Source: Bugula neritina (lineage: Eukaryota > Bryozoa > Gymnolaemata > Cheilostomatida > Bugulidae). From it: 64,000 nucleotides of DNA. Positions 10,559 through 22,339 of this stretch are shown one piece after another. The notes under the pieces were generated by a model that was not told the DNA's origin, did not search any database, and worked only from the letters and a program-made list of their open reading frames with translations. Both the position numbers and the translations under genes were made by a program. The DNA is taken from contig OZ037767.1 in NCBI GenBank assembly GCA_964035545.1, positions 19,942,628-20,006,627 on the forward strand. Reading direction: 5' to 3'. How positions within the stretch are numbered: the first letter of the stretch is position 1; each line of letters begins with the position of its first letter.

Positions 10559-11179
10559 CTGCAGGTAAGAGCAGCAGGTGATAGAATATGAGAATACAGA
10601 GTCAGTCTACCAGCTAATAGTAAAGAATATACTCAGGTGTTCATTGGATATCCTCACTAAACTACAGTATGACTGTATTATACTCAGAGTGAGCTAGGTG
10701 TATCATCATTCTATATTCTACCGTCTCAATACATGTTTCCGGTACATTATCAATACTCACCATGTTCAGTACATTATATTATTATGAGCTCATGGAGATG
10801 TGGCCAACATCTACAAGAGAGGAAATACACTGGTAAAAGAAGACAACTACCACAGACTATATAATAACAAGTAGTCATGGAGTAACTGCTTCAGAAGGTA
10901 CCAATCAGCATGGATTAATAAGAGAGCTGGGTTTAGCTAAGGCTGATCATCATTGCAGTAGAAAGCTAATGAAACAATTTGAACCATAAAAAATCATGCA
11001 AGAGGAGATTGTAGCTTTTAAAAACAGAATAAAGTATTTTAATAAATAATAAGTTTGGTATACAATATCAGCAGTGACTCAGTAGCAGAACTGTAAGTAT
11101 CATCATTAACCCAGAAGTCATGGCAGCAGAAACACAGGTGAATGTTTAGCATTCAGGGACTAGATGTCAGGTCATCACT

Positions 11180-11537
11180 CAGGGTTGGGGTCCATTACAT
11201 GTGAATGTAATTATTTACAATTACATGAAAATTTGTCAATTACAATTGCTATCAAACTGGACAAACAGGAGTGATATAATCTCACCAACTATCGAAGGCA
11301 GATTTCACATGAGAGAAACTTCTTTGTTATTAATTAATAGGGTGATACAATACTACATTTAAGCAATCGGAGCTTTCTATTGACCGGTAGGAATGGTAGA
11401 AAATGTATTAATTTCATACAACTTAAAAATTTGAAGCAACTGTCATGTAATTATAATTAAGTAATTGTAAAAATCAATTACATTAGCAATGTAATTGATT
11501 ACAATTTTATAAATCAATTACAATCCCCCAACTTCAG
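11180..11537. mobile_element. MITE-like block, copy 1
   Basis: About 358 bp running from CAGGGTTGGGGTCCATTACA to CAATTACAATCCCCCAACTT. The ends carry inverted GTTGGGG / CCCCAAC, and the inside is rich in TGTAATT/AATTACA. hAT-type elements often have CAGGG-type ends, so a non-autonomous hAT-like element is possible. However CAGGGTTGGGG is also present in array copies without the block, so the boundary is uncertain. Confidence 0.45.
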
Positions 11538-12687
11538 TCATTAGACCCAACAAATTGCTAGAAAATTGACAGTAAATCTCTGAAATATTAAATATTCATA
11601 AAAACCTACCCTAGTATTTGGCAAATCACTCTTGATGGATTCGCTTAGATGTGGCCAATTCCTACAAGAGAGGAAATAAACTAATGAAAGAGGAGAACTA
11701 CCACAGACTATATAATAACATGTTGTCGTGGAGTAACTGCATCAGAAAGTACCAATCAGCATGGATTAATAAGAGAGCTGGGTTTAGCTAAGGCTGATCA
11801 TCATTGCAAGCTAAATGTACATTCTACTAAGCAACAGAAGACTTAAGCTTACCAGACACTTGCCAAGAACTCAACCAGATATGTACTAGCAAGTAATATC
11901 TCGCAGAGACACTGGTGATATAAACTCATGGAGACGTGGCCAACATCTACAAGAGAGGAAACATACTGGTAAAAGAGGAGAACTACCACAGACTAAACAA
12001 TAATAAAGTAGTCGTGGAGTAACTGCATCAGAAGGTACCAATCAGCATGGATTAATAAGAGAGCTGGGTTTAGCTAAGGCTGATCATCATTGCAGTAGAA
12101 AACTAATAGAGGTTGAAGTCAATTTGAACAAGAAAAGGTTACATAAAAGCAGCTGTAGATTTTAAAAACACAAGAAAGCATCCTATAAAAAATAATAAAT
12201 GAATGAAACAAAAGCAAAATATATAAAGTTTAACAGCACTGCTTTAAAAAATTTGACAAGACACAAGAAAATACTCAGGAGTTACCTTACCTCATAATAA
12301 TATCGAAATTTTATCAAAATCACACATCAGGAAATAGCAGGTGATATAATAAGGCTGGTGGGTCAACTACAAAACACACAGTAACTCAGTGTACAATTCA
12401 ATAAACAGCTCACTGAGAGGAGAGGAGATAACTATGACAGACTGGGCCTCAGTAAGTTTGGTATACAATATCAGCAGTGACTCAGTAGCAGAACTGAAAG
12501 TATCATCATTAACCCAGAAGTCATGGCAGCAGAAACACAGGTGAATGTTTAGCATTTAGGGACTAGATGTCGAGTCATCACTCAGGGTTGGGGATAAATG
12601 TCAGGTGGTCAAACCAGCAAATTATTAAAATGAAAGGTTGACAACGCCTATAAAATACCAAAATACTTATATAATTTACAGACTTAC

Positions 12688-12796
12688 CAAAGAGATTACT
12701 AGCCAACACAATAGGATGCACTGTTAGTGCATGTGCACACTGACCGTCTTGAAGTGGGTAAGGACTAGGTATATCAGGTAGGAGCATCCAACAAAT
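12688..12796 (-). CDS. Array module exon candidate, copy 2
   Basis: Same as 10450-10558, shifted by exactly 2238 bp, with one visible change (PDLPSPY to PDIPSPY). Splice signals are intact. Confidence 0.35.
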
Positions 12797-13657
12797 CTGC
12801 AGGTAAGAGCAGCAGGTGATAGAATATGAGAATACAGAGTCAGTCTACCAGCTAATAGTAAAGAATATACTCAGGTGTTCATTGGATATCCTCACTAAAC
12901 TACAGTATGACTGCATTATACTCAGAGTGAGCTAGGTGTATCATCATTCTATATTCTACCGTCTCAATACATGTTTCCGGTACATTATCAATACTCACCA
13001 TGTTCAGTACATTATATTATTATGAGCTCATGGAGATGTGGCCAACATCTACAAGAGAGGAAATACACTGGTAAAAGAAGACAACTACCACAGACTATAT
13101 AATAACAAGTAGTCATGGAGTAACTGCTTCAGAAGGTACCAATCAGCATGGATTAATAAGAGAGCTGGGTTTAGCTAAGGCTGATCATCATTGCAGTAGA
13201 AAGCTAATGAAACAATTTGAACCATAAAAAATCATGCAAGAGGAGATTGTAGCTTTTAAAAACAGAATAAAGTATTTTAATAAATAATTACTGAAAAAAA
13301 ACCCTTTGCTGTTTTATAAGCACTTGCAGTAAAAAAGAAAATATCCTAGAGTTACCTTACCTCATATTAATACCAGTATTTCTACCAAAATCACACATCA
13401 GGAAATAGCAGGTGAGATAATAAGGCTGGTGGGTAACCCAACTACAAAACACACAGTAACTCAGTGTACAATTCAATATACAGCTCACTGAGGGGAGAGA
13501 AGATAACTCTGACAGACTGGGCCTCAGTAAGTTTGGTAAAGAATATCAGCAGTGACTCAGTAGCAGAACTGAAAGTATCATCATTAACCCAGAAGTCATG
13601 GCAGCAGAAACACAGGTAAATGTTTAGCATTCAGGGAGTAGATGTCGAGTCATCACT

Positions 13658-13998
13658 CAGGGTTGGGGTCCATTACATGTGAATGTAATTATTTACAATT
13701 ACATGAAAATTTGTCAATTACAATTGCTATCAAACTGGACAAACAGGAGTGATATAATCTCACCAACTATTGAAGGCAAATTTCACATGAGAGAAACTTC
13801 TTTGTTATTAATTATTAGGGTGATACAAAACTACATTTAAGCAATCAGAGCTTTCTATTCACTGGTAGGAATGGTAGGAAATGTATTAATTTTGAAGCAA
13901 TTGTCATGTAATTATAATAAAGTAATTGTAAAAGTCGATTATATTAGCTATGTAACTAATTACAATTTTATATATCAATTACAATCCCCCAACCTTAG
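13658..13998. mobile_element. MITE-like block, copy 2
   Basis: About 341 bp with the same ends and inner TGTAATT-rich sequence as 11180-11537, in the same position relative to the array module. Confidence 0.45.
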
Positions 13999-15233
13999 TC
14001 ATTAGACTCAACAAATTGCTAAAAAATTGACAGCAAAATCTAAAAATATTAAACAGTTTATATTCATAAAAACCTACCATAGTATTTGGCATATCACTTC
14101 TAGTGTATTCACCTAGAGATGGTCAATTCCTACAAGAAAAGAAATACACTGGTAAAAGAAGACAAGTACCACAGACTACATAATAACAAGTAGTTGTGAA
14201 GTAACTGCATCAGAAGGTACCAATCAGCATGGATTAATAAGAGAGCTGGGTTTAGCTAAGGCTGATCATCATTGCAGTAGGACACTAATGAGACATAAAG
14301 TCAACTTGAAGCATAAAAATTCACATAAGAGAAAATCTAGATTTTAAAAACAATGTCAATAAACAAAAAGCCAAAGATCTCTAAACAGAATAGATATTCA
14401 CACAGATCAGCAACCAAATCTTGGCACAGACCCTGTAACAGGACTATATTGCGTCGATTTCATACATCAATAATCACTGCAAATAGTTTTTGAGATAGTG
14501 ATTTAATTGGCCAAGCTGTATTTAAAGACTCCACTTTTTATTATTAGTATTTTCCCATCAACTGAGGATTTCGAATGGGATTTCTGAACAAAATAATGCA
14601 ACAGAGGCAGCAAATTCATTCTAAAACAATTGAATATCAGAGATTTGTTCTAATTGGAAATGTATGCGTGGTAGGTAACTTTAGCAGCAGATTTGCACTA
14701 AATATGGTTTCTAGGCAAATCTGACTTTATCTGACCGGACTATTAGACAACATAAGAAGACAAGCAAATTAAATACATAGTCGAATAATCAATAGCTACC
14801 TGTATGAACAAACGTTAGTAGATTCATCAACAGTACAGGCTTATATATCAGGCATTGTAATAGAGTATGGCAGAGGTGAGTCTTCCACTTATACAGGACT
14901 TCTGGTGGGTAACCCAACTACAAAACACACAGTAACTCAGTATACAATTCAATATACAACTCACTGAGGGGAGAGAAGATAACTCTGACAGACTGGGCCT
15001 CAGTAGGTTTGGTATACAATATCAGCAGTGACTCAGTAGCAGAACTGTAAGTATCATCATTAACCCAGAAGTCATGGCAGCAGAAACACAGGTGAATGTT
15101 TAGCATTCAGGGACTAGATGTCAGGTCATCACTGCAGGGTTGGGGTCAAATGCCAGGTCATCAAACCAGCAAATTATTAAAACGAAAGGATGCCTATAGA
15201 ATACCAAAATACTCATATAATTTACAGACTTAC

Positions 15234-15342
15234 CAAAGAGATTACTAGCCAACACAATAGGATGCACTGTTAGTGCATGTGCACACTGACCGTCTTGAAG
15301 TGGGTAAGGACTAGGTAGATCAGGTAGGAGCATCCAACACAC
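15234..15342 (-). CDS. Array module exon candidate, copy 3
   Basis: Same exon. The first codon is GTG instead of ATT, so it begins VCWMLLPDLP. Both splice signals are kept and the frame is open. Confidence 0.33.
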
Positions 15343-16951
15343 CTGCAGGAAAGAGTACCAGGTGATAGAATATGAGAATACAGAGTCAGTCTACCAGCTA
15401 ATAGTAAAGAATATACTCAGGTGTTCATTGGATATCCTCACTAAACTACAGTATGACTGTATTATACTCAGAGTGAGCTAGGTGTATCATCATTTTATAT
15501 TCTACCGTCTCAATACATGTCTCCTATACATTATCAATACTCACCATGTTCAGTACATCATATTATATCAGCTAATGGAGACGCAGCCAATTCCTACAAG
15601 AGAGGAAATACACTGGTATAAGAAGACAAGTACCACAGACTACATAATAACAAGTAGCCATGGAGTAACTGCACCAGAAAGTACCAATCAGCATGGATTA
15701 ATCAGAGAGCTGGGTTTAGCTAAGGCTGATCATCATTGCAGTAGAAAACTAAGAGAAGTTGAAGTAATTGCAAAAGTCGATTACATTAGCTATTTAATAA
15801 TTACAATTTTATATATCAATTACAATCTTCCAACCTTAGTCATTAGACCCAACCAATTGCTAAAAAAAAATTGACAGCGAAACTTTAAAATAATAAATAG
15901 TTTATATTCATAAAAACCTACCATAGTATTTGGCATATCACTTCTAGTGTATTCACTTAGAGATGATCAACTCCTACAAGAGATGAAATACACTGGTAAT
16001 AGAAGACAAGTACCACAGACTATATAATAACAAGTAGTCATGGAGTAACTGCATCAGAAAGTACCAATCAGCATGGATTAATCAGAGAGCTGGGTTTAGC
16101 TAAGGCTGATCATCATTGCAGTAGAAAACTAAGAGAAGTTGAAGTAATTGCAAAAGTCGATTACATTAGCTATTTAATAATTACAATTTTATATATCAAT
16201 TACAATCTTCCAACCTTAGTCATTAGACCCAACCAATTGCTAAAAAAAAATTGACAGCGAAACTTTAAAATAATAGTTTATATTCATAAAAACCTACCAT
16301 AGTATTTGGCATATCACTTCTAGTGTATTCACTTAGAGATGATCAACTCCTACAAGAGATGAAATACACTGGTAATAGAAGACAACTACCACAGACTATA
16401 TATTAACAAGTAATCATGGAGTAACTGCATCAGAAGGTACCAATCAGCATGGATTAATAAGAGAGCTGGGTTTAGCTGAGGCTGATCATCATTGCAGTAG
16501 AAAAATAATGAGACAATTTGAACCATAAAAATTCATGCAAGAGGAGATGTAGATTTTAAAAACAGAATAAAGTTTTTTATTAAATAGTTAATTAAAAAAA
16601 CCTTTGCAGTTTTATAAGCACTTGCAGTATAAAAGAAAATATCCCAGAGTTACCTTACCTCACATTAATACCAGTATTTCTACCAAAATCACACATCAGG
16701 AAATAGCAGGTGAGATAATAAGGCTGGTGGGTCAACTACAAAACACACAGTAACTCAGTGTACAATTCAATATACAACTCACTGGGGGGAGAGAAGATAA
16801 CTCTGACAGACTGGGCCTCAGTAAGTTTGGTATACAATATCAGCAGTGACTCAGTAGCAGAACTGAAAGTATCATCATTAACCCAGAAGTCATGGCAGCA
16901 GAAACACAGGTGAATGTTTAGCATTCAGGGACTAGATGTCGAGTCATCACT

Positions 16952-17292
16952 CAGGGTTGGGGTCCATTACATGTTCATGTAATTATTTACAATTACATGA
17001 AAATTTGTCAATTACAATTGCTATCAAACTGGACAAACAGGAGTGATATAATCTCACCAACTATTGAAGGCAAATTTCACATGAGAGAAACTTCTTTGTT
17101 ATTAATTAATAGGGTGATACAATACTACATTCAAGCAATAGGAGCTTTCTATTAACCAGTAGGAATGGTAGGAAATGTATTAATTTTGAAGCAATTGTCA
17201 TGTAATTATAATAAAGTAATTGTAAAAGTCAATTACATTAGCTATGTAACTAATAACAATTTTATATATCAATTACAATCCCCCAACCTTAG
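16952..17292. mobile_element. MITE-like block, copy 3
   Basis: Third copy, same length as copy 2. Its right-hand portion alone also occurs at about 15763-15835 and 16134-16206, where a shortened block sits directly after an array core. Confidence 0.45.
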
Positions 17293-18532
17293 TCATTAGA
17301 CCCAACCAATTGCTAGAAAATTGACAGCAAAACCTAAAAATATTAAATAGTTTATATTCATAAAAACCTACCATAGTATTTGGCATATCACTTCTAGTGT
17401 ATTCGCTTAGAGATGATCAACTCCTACAAGAGAAGAAATATATTGATAACAGAAGACAACTACCACAGACTACATCATAATAAGTAGTCATGGAGTAACT
17501 GCTTCAGAAGGTACCAATCAGCATGGATTAATAAGAGAGCTGGGTTTAGCTAAGGCTGATCATCATTGCAGTAGAAAACTAATGAGACATGAAGTCAACT
17601 TGAAGCATAAAAATTCACATAAGAGAAAATCTAGATTTTAAAAACAATGTCAATAAACAAAAAGCCAAAGATCTCTCAACGGAACAGATATTCACACAGA
17701 TCAGCAACCAAATCTTAGCAAAGACCCTTCAAAAGGACTACATTGCAACGATTTCATACATCAATAATCACCGCAAATAGTTTTTGAGATAGTGATCTAA
17801 TTGGCCAAGCCGTATTTAAAGACTCCACTTTTCATCATTAGTATTTCCCCATCAATTGAGAATGTCAAATAGAATTTCTGAACAAAATAATGCAGCAGAG
17901 GCAGCAAATTCATTCTATAACAATTGAATACCAGAGATTTGTTCTAATTGGAAATGTATGCGTGGCAGGTAACTTTAGCAGCAGATTTGCACTAAATATG
18001 GTTTCTAGGCAAATCTGACTCTATCTGACCGGACTATTAGACAACATAAGAAGACAAGCAAATTAAATACATAGTCAAATAATCAATAGCTACCTTGTAT
18101 GAACAAATGTTAGTAGATCCATCAACAGTACAGGCTTATATATCAGGCATTGTAATAGAGTATGGCAGAGGTGAGTCTTCCACTTATACAGGACTTCTGG
18201 TGGGTAACCCAACTACAAAACACACAGTAACTCAGTATACAATTCAATACACAACTCACTGGGGGGAGAGAAGATAACTCTGACAGACTGGGTCTCAGTA
18301 GGTTTGGTATACAATATCAGCAGTGACTCAGTAGCAGAACTGAAAGTATCATCATTAACCCAGAAGTCATGGCAGCAGAAACACAGGTGAATGGTTACAT
18401 TTAGGGAGTAGATGTCAGGTCATCACTCAGGGTTGGGGTCAAATGTCAGGTCATCAAACCAGCAAATTATTAAAATGAAAGGATGACAACGCCTATAGAA
18501 TACCAAAATACTCATATAATTTACAGACTTAC

Positions 18533-18641
18533 CAAAGAGATTACTAGCCAACACAATAGGATGCACTGTTAGTGCATGTGCACACTGACCGTCTTGAAGT
18601 TGTTAAGGACTAGGTAGATCAGGTAGGAGCATCCAACACAC
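18533..18641 (-). pseudogene. Array module exon candidate, copy 4, with stop
   Basis: Same exon, but a change near the middle turns the SPYPLQ segment into a TAA stop after SP. A further degenerate partial copy lies near 9148. Confidence 0.4.
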
Positions 18642-20019
18642 CTGCAGGAAAGAGTACCAGGTGATAGAATATGAGAATACAGAGTCAGTCTACCAGCTAA
18701 TAGTATAGAATATACTCAGGTGTTCATTGGATATCCTCATTAAATTACAGTATGACTGTATTATACTCAGAGTGAGCTAGGTGTATCATCATTCTATATT
18801 CTACTGTCTCAATACATGTCTCCTATACATTATCAATACTCACCATGTTCAGTACATTATATTATTATGAGCTCATGGAGATGTAGTCAACATCTACAAG
18901 AGAGGAAATACACTGATAAGAGAGGACAACTACCACAGACTATATAATAACAAGTAATTGTGGAGTAACTGCACCAGAAAGTACCAATCAGCATGGATTA
19001 ATAAGAGAGCTGGGTTTAGCTAAGGCTGATCATCATTGCAGTAGAAAACTAATGAAACAATTTGAACCATAAAAATTCATGCAAGAGGAGATTGTAGATT
19101 TTAAAAACAGAATAAAGTTTTTTAATAAATAATTAATTAAAAAAACCTTTGCAGTTTTATAAGCACTTGCAGTATAAAAGAAAATATCCTAGAGTTACCT
19201 TACCTCACATTAATACCAGTATTTCTACCAAAATCACACATCAGGAAATAGCATGAGATAATAAGGCTGGTGGGTCAACTACAAAACACACAGTAACTCA
19301 GTGTACAATTCAATACACAACTCACTGGGGGGGGGGAGAAGATAACTCTGACAGACTGGGCCTCAGTAGGTTTGGTATACAATATCAGCAGTGACTCAGT
19401 AGCAGAACTGAAAGTATCATCATTAACCCAGAAGTCATGGCAGCAGAAATAATGATAGTTTATACAAACTCACCATAGAAGTGGGTTGAATCCCCAGTTA
19501 TATTTATATAGAGTCAGTTCTGAAGCCGGTGACAAACTTATGGAGACGCAGCCAATTCCTACAAGAGAGGAAATACACCGATAAGAGAGGACAACTACCA
19601 CAGACTACATAATAACAAGTAGCTATGGAGTAACTGCATCAGAAGGTACCAATCAGCATGGATTAATAAGAGAGCTGGGTTTAGCTAAGGCTGATCATCA
19701 TTGCAAGCTACATGTACATTCTACTAAGCAACAGAAGACTTTAGCTTACCAGACACTTGCCAAGAACATGAACCAGATATGAGATACTAGCAAGTAATAT
19801 CTCGCAGAGACATCGGGTAAGAAAGATTTGATGCGCAGATGGGTTCGCCACAGAGTTTCAGGCTGAAATACAAATCAAGGAACTGCAATAAATTCGGTTA
19901 GGTGTACGGAAACTGAACATGGATAATGTATAATGAAACTGAACTCACCTCACAGTAGAAATCATAAGCAAAGCAGACAAACAGAATATTACAAGATTGG
20001 ATTACGTTTGCCTATCAAC

Positions 20020-20025
20020 TTTATT
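20020..20025 (-). terminator. Polyadenylation signal of RPL5
   Basis: The minus strand reads AATAAA about 60 nt past the RPL5 stop codon, a normal spacing for a short ribosomal-protein 3' UTR. No other AATAAA lies between it and the stop. Confidence 0.7.
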
Positions 20026-20083
20026 GATAAACTATCATAAGATGGTAAAAAGACAATTTTCAAAACAAAACAGCAACTCAGAT

Positions 20084-22246
20084 CTATGCATCTCCTGCTG
20101 CCAACTTCTTCAGGAAAGACTCCTTCTTCTGTTTGACACGGTCTTTGCGTTGAGCAAGGTTCATCTTGGCTCTGTTCCACCTGAAAAACCAACCAGAAAC
20201 ATACTTGATTCGTTCCCATCAAGAGGAAAACCAATTCTGACATTCCCGAAGTTGCTACAGGTTACAGCACTGCCAGGTATTACAAACTGTCAGTTAACAA
20301 TTTGAGAAAACAAAAAATTAAATCTCCTTACCTCTTGACCTTGACATCCTTCTTCTCGGTAGTTTTGGCTGCTGGATCAGCTCTGATGGCAGCGTGAACC
20401 TTCTTGTACAACTCCTCGAGGTTGTCTGCGCTCACACCCAGCTTGATGTACTTACCAAACTGCTTCTGGTAAGCTTCAGAGTCTTCATCCTGCAAAAAGA
20501 TACTCACATTGCATTCCTTTCATCACTGCATCTGCAAGGAGTGACAATGGATAGACTAGTCTAACAGATATACCTGGAGATGGGTCATGTAGGCAGCAAC
20601 ATGTCCTCCCATGATGTGCTTTCGGTGAGTCTCGGCATCAAACTGTCCACTTTCAGCATCGTAGCCGGGAAATCTCTTCACACTGACAACACACAGAGAC
20701 GCGTACAGCCACAAGCTTGATTTGAAATGACACCAGAAAGTGGGAGTTGTTAGATTAAAGTACAGGCGAGGCAGGTCGTAGATCAGCTCACCCATGTGGA
20801 ATGTCTAGCCCTCCATCGGCAGCACCTTTCATGGCTCCGAACACTCTGGCACCAGTAGTTGTGCGGACCAGACCAACATCAAGGAAAGCTCTGAATGGAC
20901 CAGGCTGGTCATCTAGAGCCTCTACGTTGTATTCATCACCATCAACCTCTTCCTGACCTGCATACAGGCCGTCTAATTTATACTTCTGGAGCAGACGTCT
21001 TGTGAGCAAGAGTCCAGTGCAGTATGCAGCAGCATAGTTTGTCAACCCGACCTTCAAGCCATATCGAGGGAGCTCGTGGGCATATGCAGCGCACACGATC
21101 ACGTCTCCTTCAATTCTGGCGTAAGCTACCTGCAAGTACAACACATGCATTAGTACAGAGGTAGAGGTAGATATATGTAGGCTCACTCGGTATAGCAAGT
21201 AGAAGATCTAAATGCTAATGGAATGGAGCCCAGTGGTTTTGCACCCATTTCCATGCGAGAAGAGTCAACAAATACTTTCCCGCTTGAACAGCAAAGTGCA
21301 ACAATAAAATCAGAAAGATATTAGCATCGTTTTATTGTCGACAAAACTTTTTTGAATAGAAAACTAAATCCAAATGCTTACTTGGCAGATGATGTCTTTG
21401 TTTGTGAAACGGACAATCAATCTAAATTTAGGGGTGTTGTACTTGTTTTTTTCTTGAACCACTAGGCGACGACGAGCATAGTAATCGGTTTTTCCTTCTC
21501 GTCTCCTTCTGAACTTGACTTGAAATCGTTTAAAATACGCCTTATTCTTTACAACTTTCACAAACCCCGTCTACAACATATACATTACTGCAGGTTTAGA
21601 GGTTGAGGTATTACAGTCTGCTAAAAAGCTAAGAGAAAACTAAACAGAACTTGATAAAATATACACCAGGTGCTTGAGTAGCAATTTTAGAATAAGTCAA
21701 TAACAAATTGAATAAGGTATCAATTGTTTTACAAAGGTATCTTTAATTTCAAGTCTGGAAATGCTGGAATATATTCAATAAAGTTGAATATTAAATCGAA
21801 ATATTCAACTAACTAAATGCCTAATAATAGTAATACTTTTAATAATAGCAATTACTTAGCAATGGCCACAGACAACAGTGATTTTGATGGTCATACTCAG
21901 TACTCATGAGTCATAGTACCACTGCCACACTGGTCGATAATATTGATCTTAGCTACCACTAAATACTAATACTACTAATACTATACATCGTGATTGAAAT
22001 GATAACGACCAGTACGGTATGACCAGCAATCACAACCAATTCTAACAGCCAAAATGCTAGCAATTTCAGTGCCGAGAACACGTTTATCGTTCACACTTTG
22101 ATTGAGATTTAAACGCAATTTTAATCCTGCCTCATCCATTGCAAATGTTTAATAGCTGCAAAGTTTAAACTTTTTATGGCAACCTAAATAAGTTAGGCAA
22201 CCTTATCCAAAACTTAATTTACTGCTACATGCAAACTACTTACCAT
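20084..22246 (-). CDS. RPL5: 60S ribosomal protein L5 (uL18)
   Basis: Large-subunit ribosomal protein that binds 5S rRNA. There are six coding exons on the minus strand: 22246-22244, 21570-21382, 21129-20792, 20682-20574, 20489-20332 and 20180-20084, all with GT/AG introns. They join to 894 nt, or 297 codons, the same length as human RPL5. Exon 1 holds only the ATG, followed directly by GTAAGT. Exon 2 encodes [14 protein letters not shown] and the basic [13 protein letters not shown] stretch. Exon 3 encodes [22 protein letters not shown] and [11 protein letters not shown]. Exon 4 encodes [10 protein letters not shown] and HRKHIMGG. The last exon gives [19 protein letters not shown], typical of the basic tail. 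The assembled start reads MTGFVKVV where most animals have MGFVKVV, so the exon 2 acceptor could be one codon off. Identification is secure; splice sites are inferred from sequence. Confidence 0.97.
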
Positions 22247-22302
22247 TTTTTCTATTAGAGTACAATATCTCTTAGGGTAGCGTCGGCTTGGGGCTGACAA
22301 TT

Positions 22303-22314
22303 AGCCGGAAAAGG
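22303..22314 (-). promoter_or_regulatory. 5'-TOP transcription start of RPL5
   Basis: On the minus strand the sequence reads CCTTTTCCGGCT, a pyrimidine run opening with C. It lies 57-68 nt upstream of the RPL5 ATG, where a ribosomal-protein mRNA should begin. Terminal oligopyrimidine starts are a known hallmark of ribosomal-protein mRNAs and place them under mTOR/LARP1 control. The exact cap site, 22314 or 22313, is inferred. Confidence 0.7.
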
Positions 22315-22327
22315 TAGATCTTCTTGA

Positions 22328-22339
22328 TGCGCGTGCGCA
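22328..22339. promoter_or_regulatory. NRF1-like palindromic site upstream of RPL5
   Basis: TGCGCGTGCGCA differs at one position from the NRF1 consensus YGCGCAYGCGCR. It lies about 14 bp upstream of the predicted RPL5 cap site, inside a short GC-rich island in AT-rich DNA. The motif match is seen; binding is inferred. Confidence 0.4.

Larger units (their letters stand above)
8949..19850 (+). repeat. Nested tandem array with a near-invariant core
   Basis: An approximately 10.9 kb region made of repeated modules in one orientation. A ~57 bp core starting ACCAATCAGCATGGATTA occurs at 9540, 9823, 10900, 11751, 12037, 13138, 14219, 15683, 16063, 16439, 17513, 18983 and 19648. Spacings recur: about 1075-1100 bp (four times), about 285, about 378 and about 1467 bp (twice each). 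Larger duplications are visible: 2.2 kb (9540 and 11751 onward) and 3.3 kb (14219 and 17513 onward). In the plus frame the core reads NQHGLIRELGLAKADHHC. Its frame is open through the preceding ~15 codons in about 11 of 13 copies and broken by stops in the others. No known gene or transposon was recognised. Confidence 0.9.

Noticed and set aside
15482-15874. 130-codon frame as a complete gene
   Set aside because: It joins three separate array modules by chance; its Met and end lie in sequence that varies between copies.
8949-19850. CRISPR array or rDNA-type repeat
   Set aside because: Core spacing is irregular (285 to 1470 bp), the spacers are themselves repeated, and the setting is eukaryotic with no cas genes or rRNA.
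20788-21198. 136-codon minus frame as an intact small gene
   Set aside because: It is RPL5 exon 3 extended into the neighbouring intron up to an unused Met.
20181-22243. snoRNA genes in RPL5 introns, as found in vertebrates
   Set aside because: I saw isolated TGATGA or CTGA boxes but no C/D pair with terminal stem, and no convincing H/ACA fold.
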